A stretch of DNA of 64,000 bases from UBA7236 sp964463165. Lineage in GTDB: Bacteria; Bacteroidota; Bacteroidia; Chitinophagales; BACL12. The translations under genes and the position numbers were made by a program. The notes beneath the pieces are model-generated. The model was not told the origin of the DNA, searched no databases, and worked only from the letters and a program-made list of their open reading frames with translations. Each line of letters opens with the position of its first letter. Position 1 is the first letter of the stretch. This document shows, in pieces, positions 19,638 through 28,497 of the stretch. Location of the stretch: the NCBI GenBank assembly GCA_964463165.1, contig CAYXBK010000009.1, forward strand, positions 62,001-126,000, in the 5' to 3' direction.

Positions 19638-20090
19638 ATGTCAATTGTAACTTCCATTAAATCAGGTGCATTCAGGTACCTGGTAATAATTATCGCCTCA
19701 ATGGTCATAGGCTGGCTGGTGAACGAATTTGTATGGCCGGGCACAAAAAAACCATATATCGGCACCTGCGAAAATACTGACGTTGGTGTTACTGCCGGAA
19801 ATCCAAAAGTTTATATGCTGAACAGCGGGATGATGATGGAGCAAGCTTATACTGCTTCAGGTTTTGCAGCAAGCAACCTTTTGCTGGTTGACTCATTTTC
19901 TTATCAAACAACAAGAATGATCGTTCAAAAAAGAGACGGCAGATGTTGTTATGATTTTATTTCTGCTGTGAAAAGGGCTGACCCGCGAGTTGAAATCAAA
20001 TTTTACAGTGTTTCGGAATCACAATATGTTGTAAAACTTGAGAGTGGATATTGGAAAGTGTTCCGCCCGAAATCAGGAGCTGTTAATTAG
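19638..20090 (+). CDS. Hypothetical membrane-anchored protein
   Basis: 150 residues with one N-terminal transmembrane segment (YLVIIIASMVIGWLVNEFVW, residues ~14-33) and a small extracytoplasmic domain with no recognised motif. It contains three Cys (GTCENTD and RCCYDF). The 3' end overlaps the convergent minus-strand gene by 8 bases. No function can be assigned. Confidence 0.6.
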   Translation: MSIVTSIKSGAFRYLVIIIASMVIGWLVNEFVWPGTKKPYIGTCENTDVGVTAGNPKVYMLNSGMMMEQAYTASGFAASNLLLVDSFSYQTTRMIVQKRDGRCCYDFISAVKRADPRVEIKFYSVSESQYVVKLESGYWKVFRPKSGAVN

Positions 20091-21543
20091 ACTTTGAATC
20101 AATCCAGGAAATTATTTCAAATACACCCTGATGGGTTTTGGAAAGGCTGCCGAGTTTCTGCTTTGCAGTTAACAATAATTTAATTTTGGAATGCTTGTCC
20201 GGCGTGTCTATCAGTTTGCTAAACAGGTCGAGGGTTATTTTTTCAAAATCATTTAACCGGTCACTTTTTTTCAATGAGCGTTTAAAATTATATACAAGTG
20301 TCTGGATCAGATTATAATTTTCCAATTCATAATGAATTACGATCTGGAATAATTTTGCATTTTGCTGAATATCTTTCCTGATGTTTTTTGAAGCAGTATC
20401 TATAATGTAATTAAAATGCGAAAGACTCAGATCGAATTTTTTGAGAGAAAAATAAACAATTGCCATATTATAATACAGCACAATTATACTCACAACGGAG
20501 AGGCGGTTTTTATATTTTTCAAGCCCGGTGTGAATACCCGCAATTAATTTTTCAGCTTGTGCCCATTCCTGCATATTAATATAATACAATAATTCGTGTG
20601 AATAGCGGCTTCGGAATAATAAAATTTCCTCTTCTTCTTTTTGCGGTTGAATTTGTTTAAGTTTTTGTATTATTTTTTGAAAATCTTCAAATTCATTTGC
20701 AAGAAAACAACTGTTTAAATAATTGCTGAGTAAATTGATGTAGCGCTGTGACTGCTCATTTTTGATGACGGGATTTTTATCAAACAATTCCACCACTTCT
20801 TTCATAAATTTCCGGGCATCAGAATACTTGCCGGCAAGTTGAGCGTCGTCCGCCTGAATGATATAATACAATGCTTTGGCGTTAAATGAGCTTGCCCGGT
20901 CTTTGAATTTAACAACCTCGTCGTGGATGTCTTCAATCTGACTGAAATTGGCCGGTGTATATTCTTCCTGCAGCAAAATAAAATTTTCATCGTATAATTT
21001 CCGAAAAAAAATCTCATTTGCAATATGCATTGCTGCTTCCTTTTCAATTGCACCTATTTCTGCGAATGCATTTTTACTTTCTTTATCGATTTTTAATCGC
21101 CCGATGCGGCGTTCCAGATACGTTAATTCAAGTACCCCTGAATGATGTTCAATTGTAAGTGCATCTTTTTTTGCTGATTGTATTAGTTGCTTGCTTTTTG
21201 CGTATAAACCTTTATCCATTAAAAATTTAATATCACTGATCCGGTTGTTGATCTGATCGGTTAAACTTTTACTTTCGTGAAAACTGCGCATACTCCGCAG
21301 CACAAGTTCATATACATAATGTTTTCCTGCTGCAATATTTTTTGCCTCTTTGGTTGAGAGATTTTTTTTAATTTTTTCTTCGTCATATTCACCTGATCCG
21401 GTTTGTTCTTCGATTAAATCAAATAAATGCTCATACCGGTTTTTATCGCCGATAACATGGCGTTGTGCAAATAATTTAAAATAGCGCTTTTCTGAAACCG
21501 AAAGGGAATTTATAAGAAGAAAAATATCATCACCCTGTTTCAT
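20083..21543 (-). CDS. Hypothetical helical-repeat protein
   Basis: 486 residues, no signal peptide, predicted cytoplasmic and almost wholly alpha-helical, rich in Lys, Glu, Leu and Ile with a TPR-like periodicity (KALYYIIQADDAQLAGKYSD; YYNMAIVYFSLKKFDLSLSH). It starts MKQGDDIFLLINSLSVSEKRYF. I recognise no named family; similar proteins of this length occur singly in Bacteroidota genomes (general impression, not searched). It overlaps the convergent gene at 19638-20090 by 8 bases. Confidence 0.65.
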   Translation of the reverse strand: MKQGDDIFLLINSLSVSEKRYFKLFAQRHVIGDKNRYEHLFDLIEEQTGSGEYDEEKIKKNLSTKEAKNIAAGKHYVYELVLRSMRSFHESKSLTDQINNRISDIKFLMDKGLYAKSKQLIQSAKKDALTIEHHSGVLELTYLERRIGRLKIDKESKNAFAEIGAIEKEAAMHIANEIFFRKLYDENFILLQEEYTPANFSQIEDIHDEVVKFKDRASSFNAKALYYIIQADDAQLAGKYSDARKFMKEVVELFDKNPVIKNEQSQRYINLLSNYLNSCFLANEFEDFQKIIQKLKQIQPQKEEEEILLFRSRYSHELLYYINMQEWAQAEKLIAGIHTGLEKYKNRLSVVSIIVLYYNMAIVYFSLKKFDLSLSHFNYIIDTASKNIRKDIQQNAKLFQIVIHYELENYNLIQTLVYNFKRSLKKSDRLNDFEKITLDLFSKLIDTPDKHSKIKLLLTAKQKLGSLSKTHQGVFEIISWIDSKSN

Positions 21544-21673
21544 AATGTGTGTTGCTGCAAGGTAAAGATATTGAGCGGATGGAAGTATGCAAACCGTCTG
21601 ACCTCTTATTTAAGACAAATTATGCCCGTATTGAGATTTTACTCCACTGCAATTTTGCTTTAAAATAATTAAT

Positions 21674-22258
21674 ATGAAAAACCGCATGAAATTTTTTGTG
21701 ATTGCAATTGCTCTTACAACCGCCCTCAAGGCGCAAACTTCAGAAAATTTGATCACCACCAACTGCAGCGCACATCAATGGAACCGCTGCGGATCCTCTG
21801 AATTAAAAACAACGGTACTTTACACCGGCCAATGGTTGCGTATCCCTTTTCAAATAACCACAGGCTCCGATTCACTTGTAATTTTTGCAGAACTATCGAA
21901 TGCCTCCGGCAGCTTTTCTACCCCAACTGTTATAGGCACTTTTACAATGCTGCAGCCGGGCGACACCAGAATTGAAGGGGTAATCAAAGCAACCATTCCC
22001 GAAAATTTAGAACTTTCAAACGCCTACCGCATCAGGCTCGTTAGCAATAAAGGGGCTCAGGTTCAGATTGTTCTGAGTAACATAACGATGAAATCCATGA
22101 ATATTTGGTTTGCCGATTTTGATGGTGACGGTTTCGGGGATCCTGCAAAATCCTTTGTATCCATTAAAGACACTGAGCCAGGTTTCGTTCAAAATGGAAA
22201 CGATAGCGATGATTCCGTTTTCAATACAATCGGGGAAATTACCGGAATTATGAAGTAA
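21674..22258 (+). CDS. Secreted protein with a C-terminal DxDGDGxGDP calcium-type motif
   Basis: 194 residues. The N-terminal signal peptide ends near LKAQ; ATG at 21686 (MKFFVIAIAL) is an alternative start. The middle (residues ~25-140) is a beta-rich domain of unknown family. The end carries WFADFDGDGFGDPAKSF followed by NGNDSDDSVF, the pattern of MopE-like/thrombospondin-type-3 repeats that bind calcium in Bacteroidota surface proteins. The protein stops right after one repeat, with no T9SS domain, so it may be a truncated relative of a larger protein. Confidence 0.6.
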   Translation: MKNRMKFFVIAIALTTALKAQTSENLITTNCSAHQWNRCGSSELKTTVLYTGQWLRIPFQITTGSDSLVIFAELSNASGSFSTPTVIGTFTMLQPGDTRIEGVIKATIPENLELSNAYRIRLVSNKGAQVQIVLSNITMKSMNIWFADFDGDGFGDPAKSFVSIKDTEPGFVQNGNDSDDSVFNTIGEITGIMK

Positions 22259-22358
22259 TCGGATATCAGCATAAAAAAACAGGTGATTATGAACTTTAAG
22301 CGTAAAAAACATGTATATACATGCAAATAGAATTAATCAATCACTTAAAAACATTTTT

Positions 22359-22925
22359 ATGCAAGCAGTAGAAACACTTCAAAAAGTAATGTGGACGGTA
22401 GATCCCATCCATTCTATGATCAACTTCAGGGTAAAACACATGATGATGACGACCGTAAATGGAAGTTTTGACAAATTCAATATTGAAGCAACTACCGAAG
22501 GGGAGGATTTTTTAACGGCAGATGTACAATTCACAGCGGAAACCGCTTCGGTAAATACCGGCAACGAATCAAGGGACAATCATTTGCGCTCTGAAGATTT
22601 CTTCAGTTCTGAAAAATTCCCGACCATCACCTTCAAACCAACAAAATTTGAATTGGTAGATGGAGATGGTTCCTATTCCATGTATGGAGATTTGACGATC
22701 AAAGATGTTACGAAAAATATCAAGCTCGATGTTGAATTCGGCGGAACGGTAAAAGATCCATGGGGAAATACAAGAGCCGGATTTACAATCAATGGAAAAA
22801 TAAATCGCAAGGATTGGAATTTAAACTGGAACGTGGCTTTGGAAGCAGGTGGAATTCTTGTGAGTGAAGAAGTAAAAATAAATGGAGAAATTCAATTGGT
22901 GAGACAAGACGGATTACACGTTTAA
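22359..22925 (+). CDS. YceI-family lipocalin-like protein
   Basis: 188 residues from ATG at 22359; an in-frame ATG at 22311 would add 16 residues lacking family features. YceI proteins are single-domain lipocalin-like barrels that bind isoprenoids or amphiphiles. The pattern WTVDPIHSMINFRVKHMMMTTVNGSF, then NESRDNHLRSEDFF, FPTITFKPTKF, and NTRAGFTINGKINRKDWNLNWN is characteristic. No signal peptide is evident, so it is probably cytoplasmic. Its terminator overlaps the end of convergent malQ. Confidence 0.9.
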   Translation: MQAVETLQKVMWTVDPIHSMINFRVKHMMMTTVNGSFDKFNIEATTEGEDFLTADVQFTAETASVNTGNESRDNHLRSEDFFSSEKFPTITFKPTKFELVDGDGSYSMYGDLTIKDVTKNIKLDVEFGGTVKDPWGNTRAGFTINGKINRKDWNLNWNVALEAGGILVSEEVKINGEIQLVRQDGLHV

Positions 22926-22940
22926 TTTAAAAAATTAAGG

Positions 22941-22976
22941 TAGGTCAGGGCTGAAAAATTCCTGACCTATTTTTTT
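22941..22976 (+). terminator. Terminator after yceI, overlapping the malQ stop
   Basis: The 9-bp stem TAGGTCAGG / CCTGACCTA with an 11-base loop is followed by T7. The malQ stop codon (22967-22969, minus strand) lies in the 3' arm of the hairpin. Confidence 0.88.
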
Positions 22977-24448
22977 GCCCTGCCATACAGCAGTGTAATT
23001 TCTTTTATTTGTTCTGCAAGTTTATCATTTATTACTCCCGCCTGCATTCTCCATAACCAATTATTTTTTGTTGTGCCCGGAAAATTCATTCTTGCTTCAT
23101 TTCCCAGGCCTAAAATATCCTGCATAGGCGCAACGGCGAGGTTTGCCACACTTGACCAGGCGGCACGTACAAAATCCCAGGAAATATTTTCTCCGGAGGT
23201 ATTTAAATAATTTAAAACATATTCTTTGTCTTCCGGCTTTGCCGTATTAAACCAGCCAACGATTGTATCATTATCATGTGTGCCGGTATACACAACACAG
23301 TTCTTTATATAATTATGCGGGATATAATCATTTGACTCGCTGCTGTCGAATGCAAATTGTAAAATTTTCATGCCTGGTAAATTAAAATGATCACGCAATT
23401 CAATTACATCGGGCGTAATTAATCCGAGATCTTCTGCAATAATTGGAATTTCACCCAGTGCATTTTTAATAGCATCAAATAATTCTTTTCCGGGACCAGG
23501 TATCCACGCACCGTGAATAGCAGTTTCTTCACCGTACGGTATACTCCAATAACCCGCAAAGCCGCGGAAATGATCAACACGAATTAAATCATACAATGCC
23601 AGATTTGATTTTAACCGGTCTATCCACCATGCAAATCCGTCTTCACGCATTTTATGATAATTAAATATCGGATTACCCCATAATTGTCCCGTCTCACTAA
23701 AATAATCAGGAGGGCATCCGCCAACGGCAACCGGATTTTTATTTTCATCAAATTGAAATAATTCAGGATTGGCCCATGTATCGGCACTATCCATTGCCAC
23801 ATAGATCGGAATATCTCCGATAATTTTTACACCATTTTCATTTGCATAATGTTTCAGGGCAAACCATTGTTTGTAAAAAATATATTGTACAAATTGCTGG
23901 AAATGGATTTCTTTTTCCAGTTCTTTCTTTACTGCGTCCAAAGCCTGCTGATCGTGTAACCTGAAAGCATCATCCCATTCGTACCACGGCCTCTTATTAA
24001 ATTTTTCTTTGAGGGCCATAAATAATGCGTAATCAGTCACCCAATGATTTTTGTGAATGAACTCAATTAATTCATCCTGATTTCCAATATGCGAGAAATT
24101 CGCTTGCGCAATTTTCAGCAGATTTAATTTCCATGTAATTACCTCTCCGAACAATACTTCTGTATCACTGAATGCAGGATGTGTCTCAAGATCTTCCCGG
24201 GCGATCAGATTTTCTTCAAGCAATAATTCAAGATCAATTAAATATGGATTTCCTGCCTTACTTGAAAAACATTGATAAGGCGAATCGCCATAACCCGTGG
24301 GGCCGAGCGGTAAAATCTGCCAATAACCCTGTTTGGCAAGGACAAGAAAATCAATAAAAGCAAACGCTTCTTTTCCCAAAGTGCCGATCCCGTATTTCCC
24401 GGGCAACGAAGTTGGGTGTAATAAAATACCGGACGATCTTGTTAGCAT
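22967..24448 (-). CDS. malQ: 4-alpha-glucanotransferase (amylomaltase, GH77)
   Basis: Cytoplasmic disproportionating enzyme that transfers glucan segments between maltodextrins and releases glucose. 493 residues, the typical short bacterial MalQ length. The N-terminus SSGILLHPTSLPGKYGIGTL is diagnostic. The catalytic set is present: nucleophile D292 in IRVDHFRGF, acid/base E339 in IIAEDLGLI, and the Asp of TGTHDNDT. It is the last gene of the minus-strand unit amylase > gapN > malQ, 79 bases after gapN. Confidence 0.96.
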   Translation of the reverse strand: MLTRSSGILLHPTSLPGKYGIGTLGKEAFAFIDFLVLAKQGYWQILPLGPTGYGDSPYQCFSSKAGNPYLIDLELLLEENLIAREDLETHPAFSDTEVLFGEVITWKLNLLKIAQANFSHIGNQDELIEFIHKNHWVTDYALFMALKEKFNKRPWYEWDDAFRLHDQQALDAVKKELEKEIHFQQFVQYIFYKQWFALKHYANENGVKIIGDIPIYVAMDSADTWANPELFQFDENKNPVAVGGCPPDYFSETGQLWGNPIFNYHKMREDGFAWWIDRLKSNLALYDLIRVDHFRGFAGYWSIPYGEETAIHGAWIPGPGKELFDAIKNALGEIPIIAEDLGLITPDVIELRDHFNLPGMKILQFAFDSSESNDYIPHNYIKNCVVYTGTHDNDTIVGWFNTAKPEDKEYVLNYLNTSGENISWDFVRAAWSSVANLAVAPMQDILGLGNEARMNFPGTTKNNWLWRMQAGVINDKLAEQIKEITLLYGRAKK

Positions 24449-24527
24449 AATGTAAAAATAAAACCGAATGATGCAGGATGTAATTCATTTTTTGAATACA
24501 AAACCATTTGCACCATTTCATTTCATG

Positions 24528-26162
24528 TTATAAAATATAATCAGTAGACAGGAAATTTGATTTTCTGTCTTCCATGATCCTGGTAACAATTTTTTTATTC
24601 AGGTCGCTTTCTTTAAACGCAACGGTTGTTCTGATGGAAAAAACTCTCAACGCATCGGTCACACTTAAAGTACCTTCCGCAGAATCTTTTCTTCCGTTGA
24701 ACGGATATTTATCAGGGCCCCGCTGACATTGTGAATTAATATTTACACGGCAAACCTGGTTTACGAGCGGATCAATTAATTCGGCAAGGCGCAAAGGTTC
24801 TTTTCCGAACACACTCACCTGCTGGCCATAATTGCTCGTCTCCATATATTCTATAACCTCATTGATATTCCGGTATATGGCAACAGGCACAATGGGTCCG
24901 AATTGTTCTTCATTCCAGACACGCATCGTGGCATTCACCGGAAATAATACCGCCGGATAACAAAAACTTAAAAATTGTTCGCCGCCATTTTCATTCATTA
25001 TTTGTGCACCTTTTGAAACAGCATCCTGAATTAATTCAATCAGATATTCCGGCTTATTTTTTTCCGGAAGCGGGGTGATCATCACTTTTTCTTCCCAGGG
25101 CAAACCATATTTTAAAGCATTTAATTTTTCAATGTATTTGTCGAGAAAATTTTTGGAAATACTTTCATGCACAAAAATTATTTTCAGGGCAGTGCATCGT
25201 TGTCCGTTAAAAGATAATGAACCTGTAATGATTTCATTAGCCGCATTTTCCAGATCGGCATCTTTTAGAATAATCGCGGGATTTTTTGCTTCAAGGCCAA
25301 GTACACTTCTCAGCCTGTTTGGTTTCGGATGAGATTTTTTGATAATATTCGCCACACGGCTTGTACCGATAAATGCGAAAATATCGATCTTACCTGAGTC
25401 CATGATCGGACCGATAATTTCTTTTCCTTCTCCATAAATCACATTAATGACACCTTTCGGAAATGCATCCTGAAATGCTGCAAGCAGCGGTTGAATTAAT
25501 AATACACCATGTTTTGCAGGTTTAAATACGATGCAATTTCCCATGATCAAAGCAGGGATCAATGTTGAAAATGTTTCATTTAACGGATAATTATAAGGTC
25601 CCATACATAATGCAACACCAATCGGACCCCGGCGTATTTGTGCATAAATCCCTTCTTCTTTTTGCAACCGCGATGTGGTCCTGTCGAGTTCTTTTAATGC
25701 ATCGATCGTGTCATAAATGTATTGCACGGTTCTGTCGAATTCTTTTTCGGAATCACTTTTCGATTTTCCAATCTCCCACATTAAGAGTTTCACTACGAGA
25801 TCTCTTTTTTCCTGCATGAGATGTGTGAAACGGATCATGGAATCGATCCGCAATTTCACCGATAGTGTCGGCCATAAACCCCGTCCTAAATCATATGCTG
25901 CCGCAGCTGCATCAACGGCTTTTAGCGCTTCTTCTGTTGTGAGCATGGGGTGTGATCCCACAACAACACGTTTATATTGATCTCCGTCCTGAATATAAAC
26001 CGGCGATTCAATTGTTTGCGTGCGTCCCTCCCATATTTTTAATTCACCATTAATTAAATATTCTTTCTGTTCGATCGGGAAATTTAATTTCACATTTTCA
26101 GGAATCGCATCCCAATTCGGGAATATCGTTTGAAATTTATTTTTAATTGTAGTTTCTTCCAT
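24528..26162 (-). CDS. gapN: NADP-dependent non-phosphorylating glyceraldehyde-3-phosphate dehydrogenase (GapN-like ALDH)
   Basis: Cytoplasmic aldehyde dehydrogenase, 544 residues, predicted to oxidise glyceraldehyde-3-phosphate to 3-phosphoglycerate with NADP+. Catalytic Glu291 in LGLEAKNPA and Cys323 in NGQRCTALK are intact. MGPYNYPLNE and FKPAKHG fit the cofactor site, and the RGPDKYPFNGRKDSAEGTLS segment near the C-terminus is typical of GapN. It is somewhat longer than classical GapN (about 475-500). The ATG begins one base after the stop of the upstream secreted amylase, so translation is likely coupled. Another ALDH substrate is possible, but GapN is the best match. Confidence 0.85.
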   Translation of the reverse strand: MEETTIKNKFQTIFPNWDAIPENVKLNFPIEQKEYLINGELKIWEGRTQTIESPVYIQDGDQYKRVVVGSHPMLTTEEALKAVDAAAAAYDLGRGLWPTLSVKLRIDSMIRFTHLMQEKRDLVVKLLMWEIGKSKSDSEKEFDRTVQYIYDTIDALKELDRTTSRLQKEEGIYAQIRRGPIGVALCMGPYNYPLNETFSTLIPALIMGNCIVFKPAKHGVLLIQPLLAAFQDAFPKGVINVIYGEGKEIIGPIMDSGKIDIFAFIGTSRVANIIKKSHPKPNRLRSVLGLEAKNPAIILKDADLENAANEIITGSLSFNGQRCTALKIIFVHESISKNFLDKYIEKLNALKYGLPWEEKVMITPLPEKNKPEYLIELIQDAVSKGAQIMNENGGEQFLSFCYPAVLFPVNATMRVWNEEQFGPIVPVAIYRNINEVIEYMETSNYGQQVSVFGKEPLRLAELIDPLVNQVCRVNINSQCQRGPDKYPFNGRKDSAEGTLSVTDALRVFSIRTTVAFKESDLNKKIVTRIMEDRKSNFLSTDYIL

Positions 26163-26163
26163 A

Positions 26164-28404
26164 TTAAATTTTAATAATTTTTGATTGATAGATTTTATTT
26201 TTTGTTTCTATTCTTATAAAATAAATTCCGGGAGAATAATTTTGAAGATCAATCTGATTTGTAACTGACGCAAAATTTTGCATGACGGGTTTTCCGGTTA
26301 TATCGAATAATGTAATTTGTATTATATCTTCATCTCCTGTATTGAAATAAATATAATCGGATGCAGGGTTCGGATACACTATTAAAGATTCCTCCACGAT
26401 TTGATTTTCAATTGAAACAGGTGTGGTGATATCAATTAATTCATCCCGTAAATCGCCTTCAACAAAAACCGCAAAACTTCTTGGCGGAATTTCAAGATAG
26501 ATCTGGTTATCGTCCTGCACCGTAATAATTGGATAAGGTGTTTGTGAGAAAATATCGGTTAATGTATCTCCTGCAGAAATATTTGCCGTATTCATTGTTT
26601 GATCCACTTTTAACGTGCTGCCGGAAAAATTAATTGCAACAACTACCTCGCGGCCGCTTTCGGCATAACTCAACTGATAAATCAACGATGTATTTGCGCC
26701 TGCTGATAAATAATTTGCCGCATACGGTGATGAAAAACGACTGAGATAATCAACATACGAAGCACCGTATATATATCTTTTATGCGCTTCCATCAATCCT
26801 TTAATTTTATATTGCAAATTATTGGGTGCAAAATAATCCGAATAATAAACACAGGGAATTCCCAATTTATTATTTGTCATGATATATGCATATGCAAGTT
26901 CCGGATCATTATCTACCGGTTGCCCGGCATCCCTGAAATCGTGATTATTAATAAAGGTGATCACATTAAAACCACTGCCGCCGGCACCATCTACAATTCC
27001 TGAATTAAATACGTTGCGCACATCATATCCAAATGCATCGCATGCCTGTTCAAGATTATTACGCAAAGCAAAATCAAAAACACGCACATCAATTGCATCT
27101 TTCGTATCTGCATCCATATTGTTTAGTACATCATCGATCCAACCCTTTAAAACCGAAGGGGTATAATCATAATTTTCACCAACAACAATTCCGGGATCAA
27201 TCGCATTATCATGCAAATAATCCAGCAGATCTGCCGTAAACCATGCAGGAAAATGTTTTACCGCATCCAGCCTGTAGCCCCGCACGTCTTTTTCTTCCCA
27301 CAACCATTTCGACCAATTGAATAATATGTCCTGTGTTGATGCAACATACTGATCGATATCATAATAAAAATACATTGCATCCAGATCGCCGCTTAATTGT
27401 GTAGGTGCGCCGTTTGGTTTGAAATTCAAATGATTCATCGCACCCATTCCGCTTGGTAAATTTGTAAAATCGGTTGCAGTCTGATAATGCAGCTGATTCT
27501 GTATATCAGCTGCAAGCGCACCACTCCATAAACCATAAATAAAATGGTCCGTCATATCTCCCAATCCACCAGCGCCCGTATTATACATTTTGATCCAAAG
27601 CGTATCACCCGCAGCATTAAAACTTCCTGATGAAATTGTAAGTGCAAATTCATCGGTTCCGCATCCACCCGCATCAATTGTTGCCGATCGTCTTTTACCA
27701 AGTGCAATTGTATTATTTGCTTCACCACAATCACCACCGCCATTTGGTTCCGTTTCTGCAACGGGAGGTGTGAAATAATCCGGGTCAACAACATTTGTCC
27801 ATGTAATTATATCGTATGGTTTACCAAAAAATCCTGCAGCCCCTGATGCAGAATGAATTTTAAAATAATACGTGCCGGCACCATTTCCGCTGGCTCCTCC
27901 CAATAAAATATAACATTGAAAGCGGTCGCTCGGAAATGGTTGATCGCCTGCTGCAATTTTAGTTGAATTCATATTTTCAATCCATCCTTCAACCGAACCA
28001 TTATCTTCCCATCTGCCGCCATCTCTGTGATTAAATATTACATCTGCAACAATTTTCAAACCCACTGCATCAAAATGATTTACCAGTGTATCGTAATGAT
28101 TTGCATTTCCCCATCGTGCAAAACCATAATTTCCTATATCATAATAATCCCGGATATCATATCCCATGCTGTAATTTCCGCCGGTACCTTTTGCAATGGG
28201 TGGCAGCCAAACATAAGTAAACCCGGCATCTTTCAGATCATCCGCCATGAGTGCCAAATTCCACATATAATTTTTCCCGTCTACAACCTGCGGATAATCC
28301 CAATACCAGCCCTGCAGCATAAAATCAGGTGTTTGTGAAAAAATGCGAAGCGGAGAAAAAAATAAAAACAGGATAAAACAGTTGCGTAAAACAAACTTCA
28401 TCAA
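26164..28404 (-). CDS. Secreted alpha-amylase (GH13) with T9SS sorting domain
   Basis: Extracellular alpha-amylase of 746 residues. A signal peptide (to ~residue 24) leads into a GH13 barrel beginning FMLQGWYWDYPQV. Conserved regions are DVIFNH, GYRLD (nucleophile D380), VVGENYD (E410) and NNHD (D489). A loop region (~residues 175-280) with GNGAGTYYFKIHS is an insertion. After the barrel's C-domain comes a typical T9SS sorting domain: VYPNPASDYIYF, LFDITGKPV, YSPGIYFIRI, ending KIIKI. It is the first gene of the operon with gapN and malQ and shares a symmetric divergent promoter with the esterase gene. Confidence 0.94.
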   Translation of the reverse strand: MMKFVLRNCFILFLFFSPLRIFSQTPDFMLQGWYWDYPQVVDGKNYMWNLALMADDLKDAGFTYVWLPPIAKGTGGNYSMGYDIRDYYDIGNYGFARWGNANHYDTLVNHFDAVGLKIVADVIFNHRDGGRWEDNGSVEGWIENMNSTKIAAGDQPFPSDRFQCYILLGGASGNGAGTYYFKIHSASGAAGFFGKPYDIITWTNVVDPDYFTPPVAETEPNGGGDCGEANNTIALGKRRSATIDAGGCGTDEFALTISSGSFNAAGDTLWIKMYNTGAGGLGDMTDHFIYGLWSGALAADIQNQLHYQTATDFTNLPSGMGAMNHLNFKPNGAPTQLSGDLDAMYFYYDIDQYVASTQDILFNWSKWLWEEKDVRGYRLDAVKHFPAWFTADLLDYLHDNAIDPGIVVGENYDYTPSVLKGWIDDVLNNMDADTKDAIDVRVFDFALRNNLEQACDAFGYDVRNVFNSGIVDGAGGSGFNVITFINNHDFRDAGQPVDNDPELAYAYIMTNNKLGIPCVYYSDYFAPNNLQYKIKGLMEAHKRYIYGASYVDYLSRFSSPYAANYLSAGANTSLIYQLSYAESGREVVVAINFSGSTLKVDQTMNTANISAGDTLTDIFSQTPYPIITVQDDNQIYLEIPPRSFAVFVEGDLRDELIDITTPVSIENQIVEESLIVYPNPASDYIYFNTGDEDIIQITLFDITGKPVMQNFASVTNQIDLQNYSPGIYFIRIETKNKIYQSKIIKI

Positions 28405-28441
28405 CGAATTATTGGACTTAAGTGAAATGAGGTCTTTTAAT

Positions 28442-28460
28442 TAAATTTGAAACAAATTTA
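28442..28460. promoter_or_regulatory. Symmetric divergent promoter of the glucan cluster
   Basis: TAAATTTG-AAA-CAAATTTA is a perfect 8-3-8 inverted repeat. Each arm reads as an exact TAnnTTTG box, one for each strand: plus box 28442-28449 toward the esterase gene (ATG 28498), minus box 28460-28453 toward the amylase (ATG 28404). Both leaders would be about 40-50 bases. The -33 elements are not ideal: a TTG on the minus strand sits at 28486-28484 (23-base gap). Confidence 0.55.
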
Positions 28461-28497
28461 CAAAGATTCATTTCATTCATTAACAATCGCCGCCAAA

